Assembly (NCBI RefSeq): GCF_030536815.1
Contig: NZ_JAUNPE010000003.1
Span: 1 to 64,000 of the forward strand
From: Kocuria sp.
GTDB taxonomy: Bacteria > Actinomycetota > Actinomycetes > Actinomycetales > Micrococcaceae
DNA: 64,000 nt
Reading direction: 5' to 3'
Shown in pieces: positions 55,622-64,000 of this stretch; positions within the stretch are counted from its first letter, which is position 1, and every line of letters starts with the position of its first letter. The notes under the pieces are model-generated. The model was not told the DNA's origin. It was given only the letters and a program-made list of their open reading frames with translations, and did not search any database. The translations under genes and the position numbers were made by a program.

Positions 55622-56197
55622 GTGCCCAGAAAACCCACCGTCACCGTGTTGGCAGGACCCACGGCGGTCGGTAAGGGCACGGTGTCCACCTACATTCGCG
55701 ATCACTACCCGCAGGTGTGGTTGTCGGTGTCGGCAACCACGCGGGCGCCCCGCCCGGGTGAAGTGGACGGCGTCCATTACTTCTTCGTCTCGGACGCCGA
55801 GTTCGACGCCATGGTGGCCGATCACGCCCTGTTGGAATGGGCCGTGGTGCACAACTCCCACCGCTACGGCACGCCCAAGCACAAGGTGGACGAGGCGCTG
55901 GCCCTGGGTCGGAGCGTGTTGTTGGAAATTGATTTGCAGGGAGCGCGTGAGATCAAACGAACGCTGCCGTCCGCCCAGTTCGTCTTTTTGGCCCCGCCCA
56001 GCTGGGATGAAATGGTGGCTCGGCTGGTCGGTCGCGGGACCGAAACCCCTGAGCAGCAGCAGCGGCGGCTGGAAACGGCTAAAGTGGAGCTTGCGGCGCA
56101 ACCTGAATTCGATCACACGGTGATCAATGACAGCGTGGAACGCGCCGCCGCTGAACTTGTAGAGCTCATGGGGTTGCCCGCCCAGACGCGGGACTGA
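55622..56197 (+). CDS. gmk: guanylate kinase
   Basis: Phosphorylates GMP to GDP. The 191-residue protein has the P-loop GPTAVGKGT (about residues 10-18), the GMP-binding [38 protein letters not shown] and [14 protein letters not shown] 55622 follows GGAGGT at ideal distance; an in-frame start at 55562 lies inside the terminator. Upstream of rpoZ-coaBC. Confidence 0.95.
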   Translation: MPRKPTVTVLAGPTAVGKGTVSTYIRDHYPQVWLSVSATTRAPRPGEVDGVHYFFVSDAEFDAMVADHALLEWAVVHNSHRYGTPKHKVDEALALGRSVLLEIDLQGAREIKRTLPSAQFVFLAPPSWDEMVARLVGRGTETPEQQQRRLETAKVELAAQPEFDHTVINDSVERAAAELVELMGLPAQTRD

Positions 56198-56277
56198 CCG
56201 CTGAACACCACGCGCCCAGCCCATACGGCCAGGAGCCTACCCATAACCAAGAAGTCCATGACAGGAGTCATTCACTC

Positions 56278-56721
56278 GTGAGCACGAATTACGAAGGCAT
56301 CGTCAACCCGCCCATCGACCGGTTGCTCGGCAAGACCGATTCCAAGTACGGGCTGGTCATCTTCGGTGCTCGCCGTGCCCGTCAGATCAATGCGTACTAC
56401 TCGCAACTGCACGAGGGCCTGTTCGAGTACGTGGGTCCCCTCGTGGACACCCAGCTCAACGAGAAGCCGTTGTCCATCGCGTTCCGCGAGATCGACGAGG
56501 ACCTGATCGAGACCACCGAGGTCGACCACGCGGGATTCTCCGCCAACGGTCAACTCGTGACCGAGGAAGCAGCGTCCGCGGATGTCTTCGGCAGTGACTT
56601 CTTCGCTCCCAGCACCGATGACGCCTCCGCTCCCATGTTCTCGGACAGCGCCGAGGTGGCCCCGGACGAGGTCGTCGAGGTCGAGGAAACCACCCAGACC
56701 GAGGAATCCACCGAGCAGTGA
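56278..56721 (+). CDS. rpoZ: DNA-directed RNA polymerase subunit omega with acidic C-terminal tail
   Basis: Assists folding and assembly of the beta' subunit. The family core fills residues 1-82 ([36 protein letters not shown]). The protein continues to 147 residues with an acidic, low-complexity tail (about 85-147, rich in D, E, S, T, V). Family members are usually 80-110 residues. AGGAG precedes GTG 56278. Coupled to coaBC by GTGA, as in other actinobacteria. Confidence 0.93.
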   Translation: MSTNYEGIVNPPIDRLLGKTDSKYGLVIFGARRARQINAYYSQLHEGLFEYVGPLVDTQLNEKPLSIAFREIDEDLIETTEVDHAGFSANGQLVTEEAASADVFGSDFFAPSTDDASAPMFSDSAEVAPDEVVEVEETTQTEESTEQ

Positions 56722-58004
56722 CGGTGCCAGACGCCACGGGTGCCCCCGTTCGTTCCCGGTCCGCCGCGCCGTTGCGCGTGGTGTTGGGAGTGGGCGGGGG
56801 CATTGCCGCATACAAGGCGGCATTGCTCACGCGGTTGTTCACGGAGGCCGGTCACCGGGTGGTGCCCATGCCCACCGCGGCGGCGTTGGAGTTCGTGGGT
56901 GCGCCCACCTGGGAAGCACTCACCGGCGAAGTCGTCTCCACGTCCGTGTTCGATCGTGTGGACACCGTCAATCACGTCTCCCAGGGCCAGCACGCCGATC
57001 TCGTGGTCGTGGCACCGGCCACGGCGGATCTGATGGCCAAGATTGCCCACGGTCACGCGGACGACCTGCTGACCACCACGATTCTTGCCTCTCGTGCACC
57101 GGTCGTGCTCGCGCCGGCGATGCACACGGAAATGTGGTTCAACCCCGCCACCCAGCGCAACGTCGCGCTGTTACGCGAGCACGGCCACACGGTGATCGAC
57201 CCGGACTCGGGCCGGCTCACGGGCCAGGACAGCGGCCCCGGTCGGCTTCCCGAACCCCGGGCCATTTACGACGCCGCTCTGGCCGTCCACGCCCACGGTG
57301 CGGCGGCGTCGTCGGGCCCGCTGGCCGGGCGACGGGTCCTGATCACCGCGGGAGGAACCCGCGAGGCCCTGGACCCCGTACGCTTCCTGGGCAATCGTTC
57401 CTCCGGTAAGCAGGGGATCGCCCTGGCCGAGGCCGCCCGGGACGCCGGTGCCAACGTCCACCTGATTGTCGGACACGTGGAGACCGAGCTGCCCCGTGGT
57501 GTCGAGATCTCGAGTATCTCCTCCGCCGTGGAGCTGCACGAGGCTACCCGCGCCGCGGCGGAGAACGCGGACGTGGTGATCATGGCCGCCGCCGTTGCGG
57601 ACTACCGCCCGGTGTCGGTCGGTGAGCACAAAATGAAGAAGTCCGAGGACGGCACCAACCCGGTCATCGAACTCACCCGCACCCCGGACATCCTGCGCGG
57701 TGTGGTGGATGATCGCAACGAGCACGCCCGGGACCAACTCATTGTCGGGTTCGCCGCGGAAACCGGCGACGGCGAGCACTCCGTGCTGGATTTCGGCCGC
57801 GCCAAACTCCACCGCAAGGGCTGTGACCTGCTGGTCGTCAACCAGGTGGGCACCTCCATGGTCTTCGGCCAGGACACCACGGAGGTCACGGTACTGTCCG
57901 CGCGGGGGGCCGAGGACGCCCACGCGTCCGGTTCCAAGGCGGAGGTTGCGCAATTCATCATGGCCCGCGTGGGAGTCGAACTGGGAGCCCGATCGGACGG
58001 GTAG
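56718..58004 (+). CDS. coaBC: phosphopantothenoylcysteine decarboxylase/synthetase (CoaBC)
   Basis: Two steps of coenzyme A synthesis. The 428-residue protein has the FMN decarboxylase half ([19 protein letters not shown], the catalytic-His region [28 protein letters not shown]). The CTP-dependent synthetase half has [36 protein letters not shown] and the EHKMKKSED lysine motif. The decarboxylase motif reads PAMH and not PAMN, which I believe is normal in actinobacteria. GTG 56718 overlaps rpoZ. Its TAG stop is part of the putative metK -10 box. Confidence 0.94.
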   Translation: MTVPDATGAPVRSRSAAPLRVVLGVGGGIAAYKAALLTRLFTEAGHRVVPMPTAAALEFVGAPTWEALTGEVVSTSVFDRVDTVNHVSQGQHADLVVVAPATADLMAKIAHGHADDLLTTTILASRAPVVLAPAMHTEMWFNPATQRNVALLREHGHTVIDPDSGRLTGQDSGPGRLPEPRAIYDAALAVHAHGAAASSGPLAGRRVLITAGGTREALDPVRFLGNRSSGKQGIALAEAARDAGANVHLIVGHVETELPRGVEISSISSAVELHEATRAAAENADVVIMAAAVADYRPVSVGEHKMKKSEDGTNPVIELTRTPDILRGVVDDRNEHARDQLIVGFAAETGDGEHSVLDFGRAKLHRKGCDLLVVNQVGTSMVFGQDTTEVTVLSARGAEDAHASGSKAEVAQFIMARVGVELGARSDG

Positions 58005-58007
58005 TCT
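58002..58007 (+). promoter_or_regulatory. -10 element (TAGTCT) for a probably leaderless metK
   Basis: TAGTCT begins with the coaBC stop codon and ends six bases before the metK GTG, so the message would start exactly on the start codon. No Shine-Dalgarno sequence precedes that GTG. No clear -35 hexamer; no SAM riboswitch is present. Confidence 0.5.
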
Positions 58008-58013
58008 TGAACG

Positions 58014-59219
58014 GTGACCGAATCTAGCCCCCACCTGAGAATCTTCACCTCCGAATCCGTGACGGAGGGACACCCGGACAAAATCTGTGACCAGATCTCG
58101 GATTCCATCCTGGACGCCCTGCTCACCGAGGACCCCGAGTCCTCCGTGGCGGTGGAGACCATGGTGACCACCGGTCTGGTGCACGTCGCCGGTGAAGTCA
58201 AGACCAAGGCCTACGTGGAGATCCCGCACATCGTGCGCAAATGCCTGCTGGACATCGGGTACAACTCCTCCGTGCACGGCTTCGACGGTGAATTCTGCGG
58301 CGTGTCCATCAGCGTGGGGGAGCAGTCCAGCGAAATCCACGAGGGCGTGTACAACTCCCTGGAGAGCCGCTCCGGTGTGGCCAAGGATCCGCGTGACATC
58401 CAGGGCGCGGGGGACCAGGGCCTGATGTTCGGCTACGCCTCGGACGAGACCGAGGTGCTCATGCCGGCGCCCATTTCCATTGCGCATCGACTGTCCGAGC
58501 AGCTCACGCGCGTGCGCAAGACCGCGGTGCTCCCGAATCTCCGTCCGGACGGTAAGACGCAGGTGACCCTCGGCTACGACGGCCACACGCCGGTGTCCGT
58601 GGAGACCGTGGTCGTGTCCTCGCAGCACGCCGAGGGCTATGACCTGCAACAGCTGGCCACGGACCTTTCCCAGTCCGTGATCGATCCTGTGCTCGCGGAT
58701 TCGGGCCTGGACCTGTCCCGCACCGAGATCATTGTGAATCCGGCGGGTAATTTCGTCCGCGGTGGGCCCGTGGGCGATGCCGGGTTGACCGGCCGCAAAA
58801 TCATTGTGGACACCTACGGGGGCATGGCCCGCCACGGCGGCGGCGCGTTCTCCGGGAAGGACCCGTCCAAGGTGGACCGTTCGGCGGCCTACGCCATGCG
58901 CTGGGTGGCCAAGAACGTGGTCGCGGCGGGCCTGGCCCGCCGGGCGGAGGTGCAGGTCGCGTACGCCATTGGCCAGGCGCGGCCGGTGGGTCTCTACGTG
59001 GAGACCTTCGGTACGGAGACCGTGGACCCGCAGCGCATCGAGAAGGCCATTCTGGAGGTCTTCGACCTGCGTCCCTTGGCCATTATTGAAGACCTGAACC
59101 TCAAGCGCCCCATTTACGCCAAGACGGCGGCGCACGGTCACTTCGGCCGCACGGACCCCGACTTCACCTGGGAGCGCACCGACCGCGTCGAAGCGTTGCG
59201 TTCCGCAGCGGGACTGTGA
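58014..59219 (+). CDS. metK: S-adenosylmethionine synthase
   Basis: Makes S-adenosylmethionine from methionine and ATP. The 401-residue protein has [20 protein letters not shown] with the ATP-binding His and Asp, [31 protein letters not shown] and the C-terminal [12 protein letters not shown]. Full length for the family. GTG 58014 is the only start consistent with the N-terminus. Coupled to priA by GTGA. Confidence 0.96.
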   Translation: MTESSPHLRIFTSESVTEGHPDKICDQISDSILDALLTEDPESSVAVETMVTTGLVHVAGEVKTKAYVEIPHIVRKCLLDIGYNSSVHGFDGEFCGVSISVGEQSSEIHEGVYNSLESRSGVAKDPRDIQGAGDQGLMFGYASDETEVLMPAPISIAHRLSEQLTRVRKTAVLPNLRPDGKTQVTLGYDGHTPVSVETVVVSSQHAEGYDLQQLATDLSQSVIDPVLADSGLDLSRTEIIVNPAGNFVRGGPVGDAGLTGRKIIVDTYGGMARHGGGAFSGKDPSKVDRSAAYAMRWVAKNVVAAGLARRAEVQVAYAIGQARPVGLYVETFGTETVDPQRIEKAILEVFDLRPLAIIEDLNLKRPIYAKTAAHGHFGRTDPDFTWERTDRVEALRSAAGL

Positions 59220-61417
59220 GCGAGGGGTCCGGGTCGGGAGCGGCACCCGACCCGGACGCCGCCCCGGAGCAACTGTCCCTCGCGGGATTGCCCGCACCGG
59301 CTGCGGCGCCCCAGCAACCCGAGGTCCCCGTGGGTTCCGAGGGACCGGCCCCGGAGAACCCCATTGCCAAGATCCTGCTGGACGCCTACGTCCCGCATCT
59401 GGACCGACTGTTCGACTACCGGGTGACGGCCGGCCTCGACCAGCAGGCGCTCGTGGGTGCCAAGGTCTCCGTGGCTTTCTCCGGTCGGCTCATGACCGGG
59501 TGGATCGTGGACCGCGTTGCCCACTCGGAGGTCGCCGGGCGCCTGGTGAGTATCCGCAAGATCCTCAGTCCGCTGCCCGTGCTCCAGCCGGCCATTGTGG
59601 AGCTGGCGCAGGCCGTGGCCGCCCGGTCCGCCGGAACCGTGTCGGATGTGCTGCGCGTGGCGGTGCCGCCGCGGGTGGCCAGGGTGGACAAGGAAATGCT
59701 CGCACGCGTGAAGGCGGCCGCCGCGGCGGACACCGAGGCGGAACCACCCGATTCAGCGACGTCGGACGACGAGCCCGCTCCCGCGCCGGTGTCCGTGCCG
59801 CGCGGGCCGTGGCGCCACTACCACGGCGGCCCCGAGTGGCTGACCGCGGCCACGGAGGGTGCCCCCGCCCGCGCGGTGGTCGAGGTGCTCCCGGCCCCGG
59901 AGGACCACGACTGGGCGCAACTGACGGCCTCCGCCATGGCGGCCACCTACGAGGCCGGGCACGGTGCGTTGGCCGTGGTCCCCGATTACAAATCCCTCGA
60001 ACGCCTGGCCGCGGCCCTCGAATCCCTGGTGGGCTGCGAGCGGGTGGTGCGTCTGCACGCGGACGACGGCCCCACGCCGCGCTACCGCGGGTACATGGAG
60101 CTTTCGCTGGGCCGTAAGCGCCTGGCGATCGGCACCCGCTCGGCCGCGTACGCGCCCGTACGGGACCTGCGCCTCGTGTGCTGCCACGACGACGGCGACG
60201 CAAGTTACGTGGAGCAACGCGCCCCGTATCAGCACACGCGCGACGTGGTGTTGTTGCGCGCTCAGCAGCAGGACACGGCCGCCCTCTTCACCGGTTACAG
60301 CGTGAGCCCGGAGGCCCAACGGCTCATCTCGACCGGTTGGGCGGCGCACCTGCGCCCCGAACGAGCCACCCTCCGGACGTACTCACCGCGGGTGGAAGCG
60401 ACGTCGGACTCGTTCCATGTGTCCCGCGACCCCATGGCCGCCAGGGCACGGTTACCGCACGAGGCGTACCGGGTCGCCCAGCGGGCCCTGGCGGAGGGGC
60501 CGGTGCTCGTCCAGGTCGCCCGGCGGGGCTATGCGCCGTTCGTGGCGTGTGAACGGTGCCGCGCGCCGGCGCGGTGCCGCGGCTGCGGGGGATCCCTGTC
60601 ACTGCGGTCGGGGCGCGAAGCCCCCGTGTGCACGTGGTGCGGTCGTAACGCCCATGGCTGGCAATGCCAGGAATGTGGTTTCCAACGATTGCGGTTGAGC
60701 AAAGTGGGGGCGCTGCGCACCGCGGAGGAACTGGGCCGTGCTTTCCCGCAGGTGCCGGTGATTTCATCGAGTGCCGAACACGTCCGAGCGGATGTGGGCT
60801 CCGATCCCGCGCTGGTGGTGGCCACCCCCGGGGCGGAACCGGTGGCCGAGGGCGGCTACGCCGCGGCGTTGCTGTTGGACGGCAACGAGATGCTGGCCCG
60901 CCCGTGGCTGCGCGCGGAGGAACAAACCCTGCGTCGCTGGTTCAACGCGGCGGCGCTCGTTCGGTCCTCGACCCAGGGTGGGACCGTGGTGGTGACCGCG
61001 GACCATGACCAGGCGGTCGGTGCGCTGGTGCGCTGGGACCCCTCGGGTCATGCCTACCGGCAATTGCAGGAGCGCCACGAGCTGGGCCTTCCCCCCGCGG
61101 TGCGCACCGCCGCCCTCACCGGCCCGCGTGACGCCCTCACCGCGACCCTCCGCGACCTGGACCTACCCTCCCAGGTGAACGTGGTGGGTCCCGCGCCCTT
61201 GAAGGACCACGTGGGCGGCTGGTCCGACGAGGGCGACCCGGGAACCCTCGCGGGTCTCGCGACCGAGGACGAACCCCAGTACCGGGCACTGTTGTTCTTC
61301 GGTTTCGGGATCGCCCCGCAGGTCACCGCCGCATTACGGGCGGAGAAGGCCCGCGCCTCCGCACTGCGGGAACATGCCGTGGTGAACGTGCGCTGCGACA
61401 TCACCGATTTGTTGTAG
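59216..61417 (+). CDS. priA: PriA-type primosomal protein, helicase motifs lost
   Basis: Probable replication-restart protein. The 733-residue protein has the PriA N-terminal DNA-binding domain ([32 protein letters not shown]) and a zinc-binding domain with four CxxC pairs ([26 protein letters not shown]). A C-terminal domain ends with [12 protein letters not shown]. The helicase core is degenerate: there is no GxGKT Walker A, and the place of the DEEH box is CHDDGD. This agrees with other actinobacterial PriA proteins, so it probably binds DNA without unwinding it. GTG 59216 overlaps metK. The 3' end overlaps convergent osmC by 17 bases. Confidence 0.88.
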   Translation: MSEGSGSGAAPDPDAAPEQLSLAGLPAPAAAPQQPEVPVGSEGPAPENPIAKILLDAYVPHLDRLFDYRVTAGLDQQALVGAKVSVAFSGRLMTGWIVDRVAHSEVAGRLVSIRKILSPLPVLQPAIVELAQAVAARSAGTVSDVLRVAVPPRVARVDKEMLARVKAAAAADTEAEPPDSATSDDEPAPAPVSVPRGPWRHYHGGPEWLTAATEGAPARAVVEVLPAPEDHDWAQLTASAMAATYEAGHGALAVVPDYKSLERLAAALESLVGCERVVRLHADDGPTPRYRGYMELSLGRKRLAIGTRSAAYAPVRDLRLVCCHDDGDASYVEQRAPYQHTRDVVLLRAQQQDTAALFTGYSVSPEAQRLISTGWAAHLRPERATLRTYSPRVEATSDSFHVSRDPMAARARLPHEAYRVAQRALAEGPVLVQVARRGYAPFVACERCRAPARCRGCGGSLSLRSGREAPVCTWCGRNAHGWQCQECGFQRLRLSKVGALRTAEELGRAFPQVPVISSSAEHVRADVGSDPALVVATPGAEPVAEGGYAAALLLDGNEMLARPWLRAEEQTLRRWFNAAALVRSSTQGGTVVVTADHDQAVGALVRWDPSGHAYRQLQERHELGLPPAVRTAALTGPRDALTATLRDLDLPSQVNVVGPAPLKDHVGGWSDEGDPGTLAGLATEDEPQYRALLFFGFGIAPQVTAALRAEKARASALREHAVVNVRCDITDLL

Positions 61418-61865
61418 CCGGGCCCCCGCCCACCCGGACCTCGGTCTCGAACTCGACCGGGGTTGCGTGTTCCACCGTGCGTGAGACGGTGCAGTACTTG
61501 TCGTGGGAGAGCCTCACCAACCGGTCGACCAACCCGGCGGCCTTGCGCCCGCCCTCGTCATCGGGGAAGGCCAGGTGGAACGAGAGGTTCACGTCCGCCA
61601 AGCGACTTCCACCACCGTCCTCCGTGATCTTGCGGCCGCTTGCCCCGATCCGGAACCCGGTGGGCTCGGTACTGCGAGAGGTCACGGTGTCCACGTCAAT
61701 GGCGGAGCAGCCCGCAATGGCGGCCAACAGCAGTTCCACCGGTGACAGCAGTCCCTCTCCGCGCCCGAAGGCGACCTCCGCGCCGTCCGCATTGCGGGCA
61801 ACGTAACGGTTGGTGGCGGTGCGCAACAGCTCGACGGAGTGCGTGGGGTTCTGGTGTTCGCTCAT
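61401..61865 (-). CDS. OsmC family peroxiredoxin-like protein
   Basis: Likely thiol-dependent reductase of organic hydroperoxides or a related stress protein. The 154-residue protein has the two reactive cysteines of the family, in LAAIAGCSAIDVDT (about residue 53) and SHDKYCTVSRTVE (about 124). It falls in the general OsmC/YhfA group rather than clear Ohr. ATG 61865. Its last 17 bases overlap the end of priA on the other strand. Confidence 0.85.
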   Translation of the reverse strand: MSEHQNPTHSVELLRTATNRYVARNADGAEVAFGRGEGLLSPVELLLAAIAGCSAIDVDTVTSRSTEPTGFRIGASGRKITEDGGGSRLADVNLSFHLAFPDDEGGRKAAGLVDRLVRLSHDKYCTVSRTVEHATPVEFETEVRVGGGPATTNR

Positions 61866-61917
61866 GGGCCCATGATCTCACCCGGTGCTGGGCGCCCGAT
61901 AGGGAGGGCTGAGACCC

Positions 61918-63225
61918 TTAGGGAAGCGCCGGCAGTTTCTTCTCGAACAACCAGTCGTGCAGCACCGGCTCCACGGGCCCCCCGCTGACCTCGGAAGCCA
62001 GGGCCAAGAACTGGGCCGTCGTCACGTTCCCGCATCGGTTCTGGGCGGTCCACCGCTGCACAATCGTGAAGAACGCCCGCTCACCCACGTGCATCCTCAG
62101 CGCATGCAGGGTCAGGGCACCGCGCACGTAGACACGGTCGTCGAACATTTTCTTGGGCCCGGGGTCTGCGATCACCACTTTCTGCTTGGAATCGGCCAGC
62201 TCCGCATGCGCCTCAACGGCTTGGTCGTGGGCCGAGCGGCGACCGGAGGCCTCGGACCACACCCACTCGGCGTAGTGGGCGAATCCTTCATTGAGCCAGA
62301 TGTTCGACCAGGACGCCGGCGTCACCGAGTTACCGAACCACTGGTGCGCCATCTCATGGGCGATCAGACGTTCGGACTCCCACGATTCGGTCAGGTGATT
62401 GCACCCGAAAATCGACAGCGGCTGCGATTCGAGCGGGATCTCCAGCTCGTCATCGGTGACAACCACCCCGTAGGACCCGAACGGGTACGCCCCGAAGTGC
62501 TGCTCGAACGCGGCCATCATGGCGTGCTGTTTGGCCAGCACCCGCTGCGCCTGCGACCACAGGTGCTCGCCGCAGGCCAACGTCAACGGAACCCGGGAGG
62601 GGCGATAGGGCCCGGAATCAACCGGGCCCCGCCGGTACTGACCCATTTGCATGGTGGCCAGGTACGTCGCCACCGGCTCGCGAGACTCCCAGGTCCACTC
62701 CGTGCGCGCTCCCTGGGGGTCCACCGACACCAGGTCGCCGTTGGAGATCGCGGTGTAGTCGGAGTCCACCAGGACTCGCACCCGGAAGGTGGCCTTCTGG
62801 CTCGGGTGATCATTGCACGGGAACCACGTGGCCGCCCCCACCGGCTGCCCGGCCACCAGAACGCCGTCCGAGAGTTCCTCCCACCCGATCTCGCCCCACG
62901 CCCCGGAGGCCGGAGACGGAGTTCCCGCGTAGTGGATCTCCAGCGTGAGCGACTCGCCCGCGACGAACCCGTCCCCGGCGTGCACCACCAGCTTGGACTT
63001 GGCCTGTTCGAAGGAGACCGAGCGGCCATTGACCAGGACGCGATCCACCGTGAGCCCCGCAAGATCCAGGGACAACGCGGAACAGCTCTCGAGCACCCGG
63101 GCTTCCAGCACGGCCCGCGCTCGCAGGGTGTTCGGCTCGATGTCGTAGTCGAGGGACAGGTCGTAGTGGCCCACGTGCACCGCGGAGCTACCCGAATGCG
63201 GGGTGTAAGAATCCAGTTGAGTCAT
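61918..63225 (-). CDS. M1 family metallopeptidase
   Basis: Zinc aminopeptidase-like enzyme of 435 residues, shorter than full-length aminopeptidase N and lacking its C-terminal helical domain. The N-terminal beta domain begins VGHYDLSLDYDIEPNTLRARA, then WFPCNDHPSQKATFRVRV. The catalytic HEMAHQWFGN and the third zinc ligand in LNEGFAHYAEW are intact; the substrate-binding GAMEN motif is replaced by IPLESQPLSIF. No signal peptide, so it is cytoplasmic. ATG 63225 follows GGAAGGA; the open frame upstream to 63366 overlaps the neighbouring gene and is not coding. Confidence 0.9.
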   Translation of the reverse strand: MTQLDSYTPHSGSSAVHVGHYDLSLDYDIEPNTLRARAVLEARVLESCSALSLDLAGLTVDRVLVNGRSVSFEQAKSKLVVHAGDGFVAGESLTLEIHYAGTPSPASGAWGEIGWEELSDGVLVAGQPVGAATWFPCNDHPSQKATFRVRVLVDSDYTAISNGDLVSVDPQGARTEWTWESREPVATYLATMQMGQYRRGPVDSGPYRPSRVPLTLACGEHLWSQAQRVLAKQHAMMAAFEQHFGAYPFGSYGVVVTDDELEIPLESQPLSIFGCNHLTESWESERLIAHEMAHQWFGNSVTPASWSNIWLNEGFAHYAEWVWSEASGRRSAHDQAVEAHAELADSKQKVVIADPGPKKMFDDRVYVRGALTLHALRMHVGERAFFTIVQRWTAQNRCGNVTTAQFLALASEVSGGPVEPVLHDWLFEKKLPALP

Positions 63226-63256
63226 GATGGTCCTTCCGGGGCACCACGTGCCCGGG

Positions 63257-64000
63257 TCAGCTGCGTTGCTGCAGCTCGGTCGCGAGATGTAGGAGCCGCC
63301 GCGCGGAGTCCCCCCACGTGTGGGCGCGTACCCGCTCCAAACCCGCCACAACCCGCGACTGCGCAAGCTGAGGATCGGTGAGCTCGCGCACCCGCGCGGC
63401 GAATGCGGCGTCGTCGTCGGCGGGTGCGTACCCTGCGGCGTCGCCGGCCACCTCGCGAAAAATCGGTGTGTCCGAACAGACTACGGGAGCCCCGGCCGCG
63501 AAGGCTTCAATGAGCGGTAGCCCGTAACCCTCGGCGCGCGAGGCCGTCAGGAGCGCGGCGCACGAGGACAGCAGATCTTGGTACTCGGCCTCCGTGACCC
63601 CGCGGTGGAAGACCACGTTGTCAGCGGTACCGGCCGAAGCGCGCAGTTGCGCCTCGCGCGCCGGGGAGATCCGGGAGAGCACGTGCAGCGTGTACTCGGG
63701 CAGACGCGCGGCCGCTCGCAGCAGGGTCTCAACATTTTTGTACGGCAGGAACGAGCCCATGTAGAGCAGGTCCTTCCCGCGCGTGGCGAGCCGGGCGAGC
63801 GCCTCGGTGTCGGGCACCGCCGCCGACGACGCCGCATTGGGCACCACGCGCACCTCCCGTTTGGTCAGGCGGTGGGCCAGGATCTGCTCCCGAGAGGTCT
63901 CGGAGACGGTGACCACGGCATCCGCGCGATTGAGCGCGACCCGCTGCGGCCACCAGGCCTTGTGGTAGGCCCGCCACCCCCACTGGATGGGCAGTGGCAG
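63257..64000 (-). CDS. glycosyltransferase, GT4-like (5' end beyond the window)
   Basis: At least 247 residues are visible; the frame is still open at the right edge (first visible residues LPLPIQWGWRAYHKAWWP), so the N-terminal part is missing. The C-terminal half has the GT-B nucleotide-sugar domain: ADAVVTVSETSREQIL, VRVVPNAAS, LLYMGSFLPYKNVETLL, and the E-x7-E-type SRAEGYGLPLIEAFAAGAPVVCSD. This is a GT4 enzyme of the mannosyl/glucosyl type, with unknown acceptor. It ends 31 bases before the M1 peptidase start on the same strand. Confidence 0.87.
   Translation of the reverse strand: MPLPIQWGWRAYHKAWWPQRVALNRADAVVTVSETSREQILAHRLTKREVRVVPNAASSAAVPDTEALARLATRGKDLLYMGSFLPYKNVETLLRAAARLPEYTLHVLSRISPAREAQLRASAGTADNVVFHRGVTEAEYQDLLSSCAALLTASRAEGYGLPLIEAFAAGAPVVCSDTPIFREVAGDAAGYAPADDDAAFAARVRELTDPQLAQSRVVAGLERVRAHTWGDSARRLLHLATELQQRS

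Noticed and set aside
55723..55745. TTGTCGGTG inside gmk as another damage-promoter motif
   Set aside because: It lies in coding sequence and no TANNNT follows at eight bases.
57120..57145. PAMH in place of PAMN in CoaBC as a disabled decarboxylase
   Set aside because: As far as I recall, actinobacterial CoaBC proteins carry this variant, and the other catalytic features are intact.
1..64000. CRISPR arrays, tRNA or rRNA genes, insertion sequences, integrases, attachment sites
   Set aside because: No direct-repeat/spacer array, cloverleaf, transposase-like protein or integrase was seen on either strand.

Overview
The window is a 64 kb chromosomal segment of a high-GC actinobacterium. Actinobacterial hallmarks seen directly are RbpA, a free-standing polyprenol-phosphate mannosyltransferase, the mycobacterial-type integration host factor, MurT/GatD, a PriA without helicase motifs, many GTG starts, many 4-base GTGA stop/start overlaps and several probably leaderless genes. 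The gene order (thrS-HIT, yebC-ruvCAB, yajC-secDF-relA, hisS-aspS, rarA, rpsD-DUF948-alaS-ruvX-mltG-aroE-aroCKB-efp-nusB, pyrRBC-carAB-pyrF-mihF-gmk-rpoZ-coaBC-metK-priA) and the stand-alone rpsD upstream of alaS fit the family Micrococcaceae (for example Kocuria or Arthrobacter relatives). The genus is an inference and is left open.

Layout. 1-3.2 kb: tail of an unknown gene, ppm1, then convergent rbpA and an SPFH/NfeD pair. 3.5-4.4 kb: a PRC-barrel/DUF2382 stress-type protein. 4.6-9.4 kb: thrS-HIT, then murT-gatD for peptidoglycan glutamate amidation. 9.5-16.6 kb: yebC-ruvC, ruvAB behind its own probably damage-inducible promoter, and yajC-secD-secF. 16.7-27.6 kb: relA, an unknown AbiEi-like gene, a DUF349 gene, hisS, aspS, an MFS exporter-like gene, a class II amidotransferase and dtd. 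27.6-34.5 kb: rarA and a glycerol module (SorC-type regulator divergent from glpD-glpF-glpK). 34.7-45.8 kb: rpsD, two small membrane proteins, alaS-ruvX-mltG-aroE, aroC-aroK-aroB, efp-nusB. 45.9-55.0 kb: the pyrimidine operon pyrR-pyrB-pyrC-(PH-like membrane protein)-carA-carB-pyrF, preceded by a sequence that matches a PyrR-binding RNA hairpin. 55.2-61.4 kb: mihF, gmk-rpoZ-coaBC, metK-priA. 61.4-64 kb: minus-strand osmC, an M1 peptidase and a glycosyltransferase that runs off the right end.

No insertion sequences, prophage genes, CRISPR arrays, tRNAs or rRNAs were seen. This is mainly a core-genome region, and I found no convincing new multigene system. The most interesting signals are regulatory or structural. 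A motif resembling the mycobacterial RecA-independent DNA-damage promoter drives a leaderless 22-codon ORF coupled to ruvA. A PyrR-binding loop lies upstream of pyrR. The second half of pyrF carries a compositionally odd insert of about 37 residues. MurT lacks the zinc-ribbon cysteines. The MFS gene has no usable start codon where its protein should begin.
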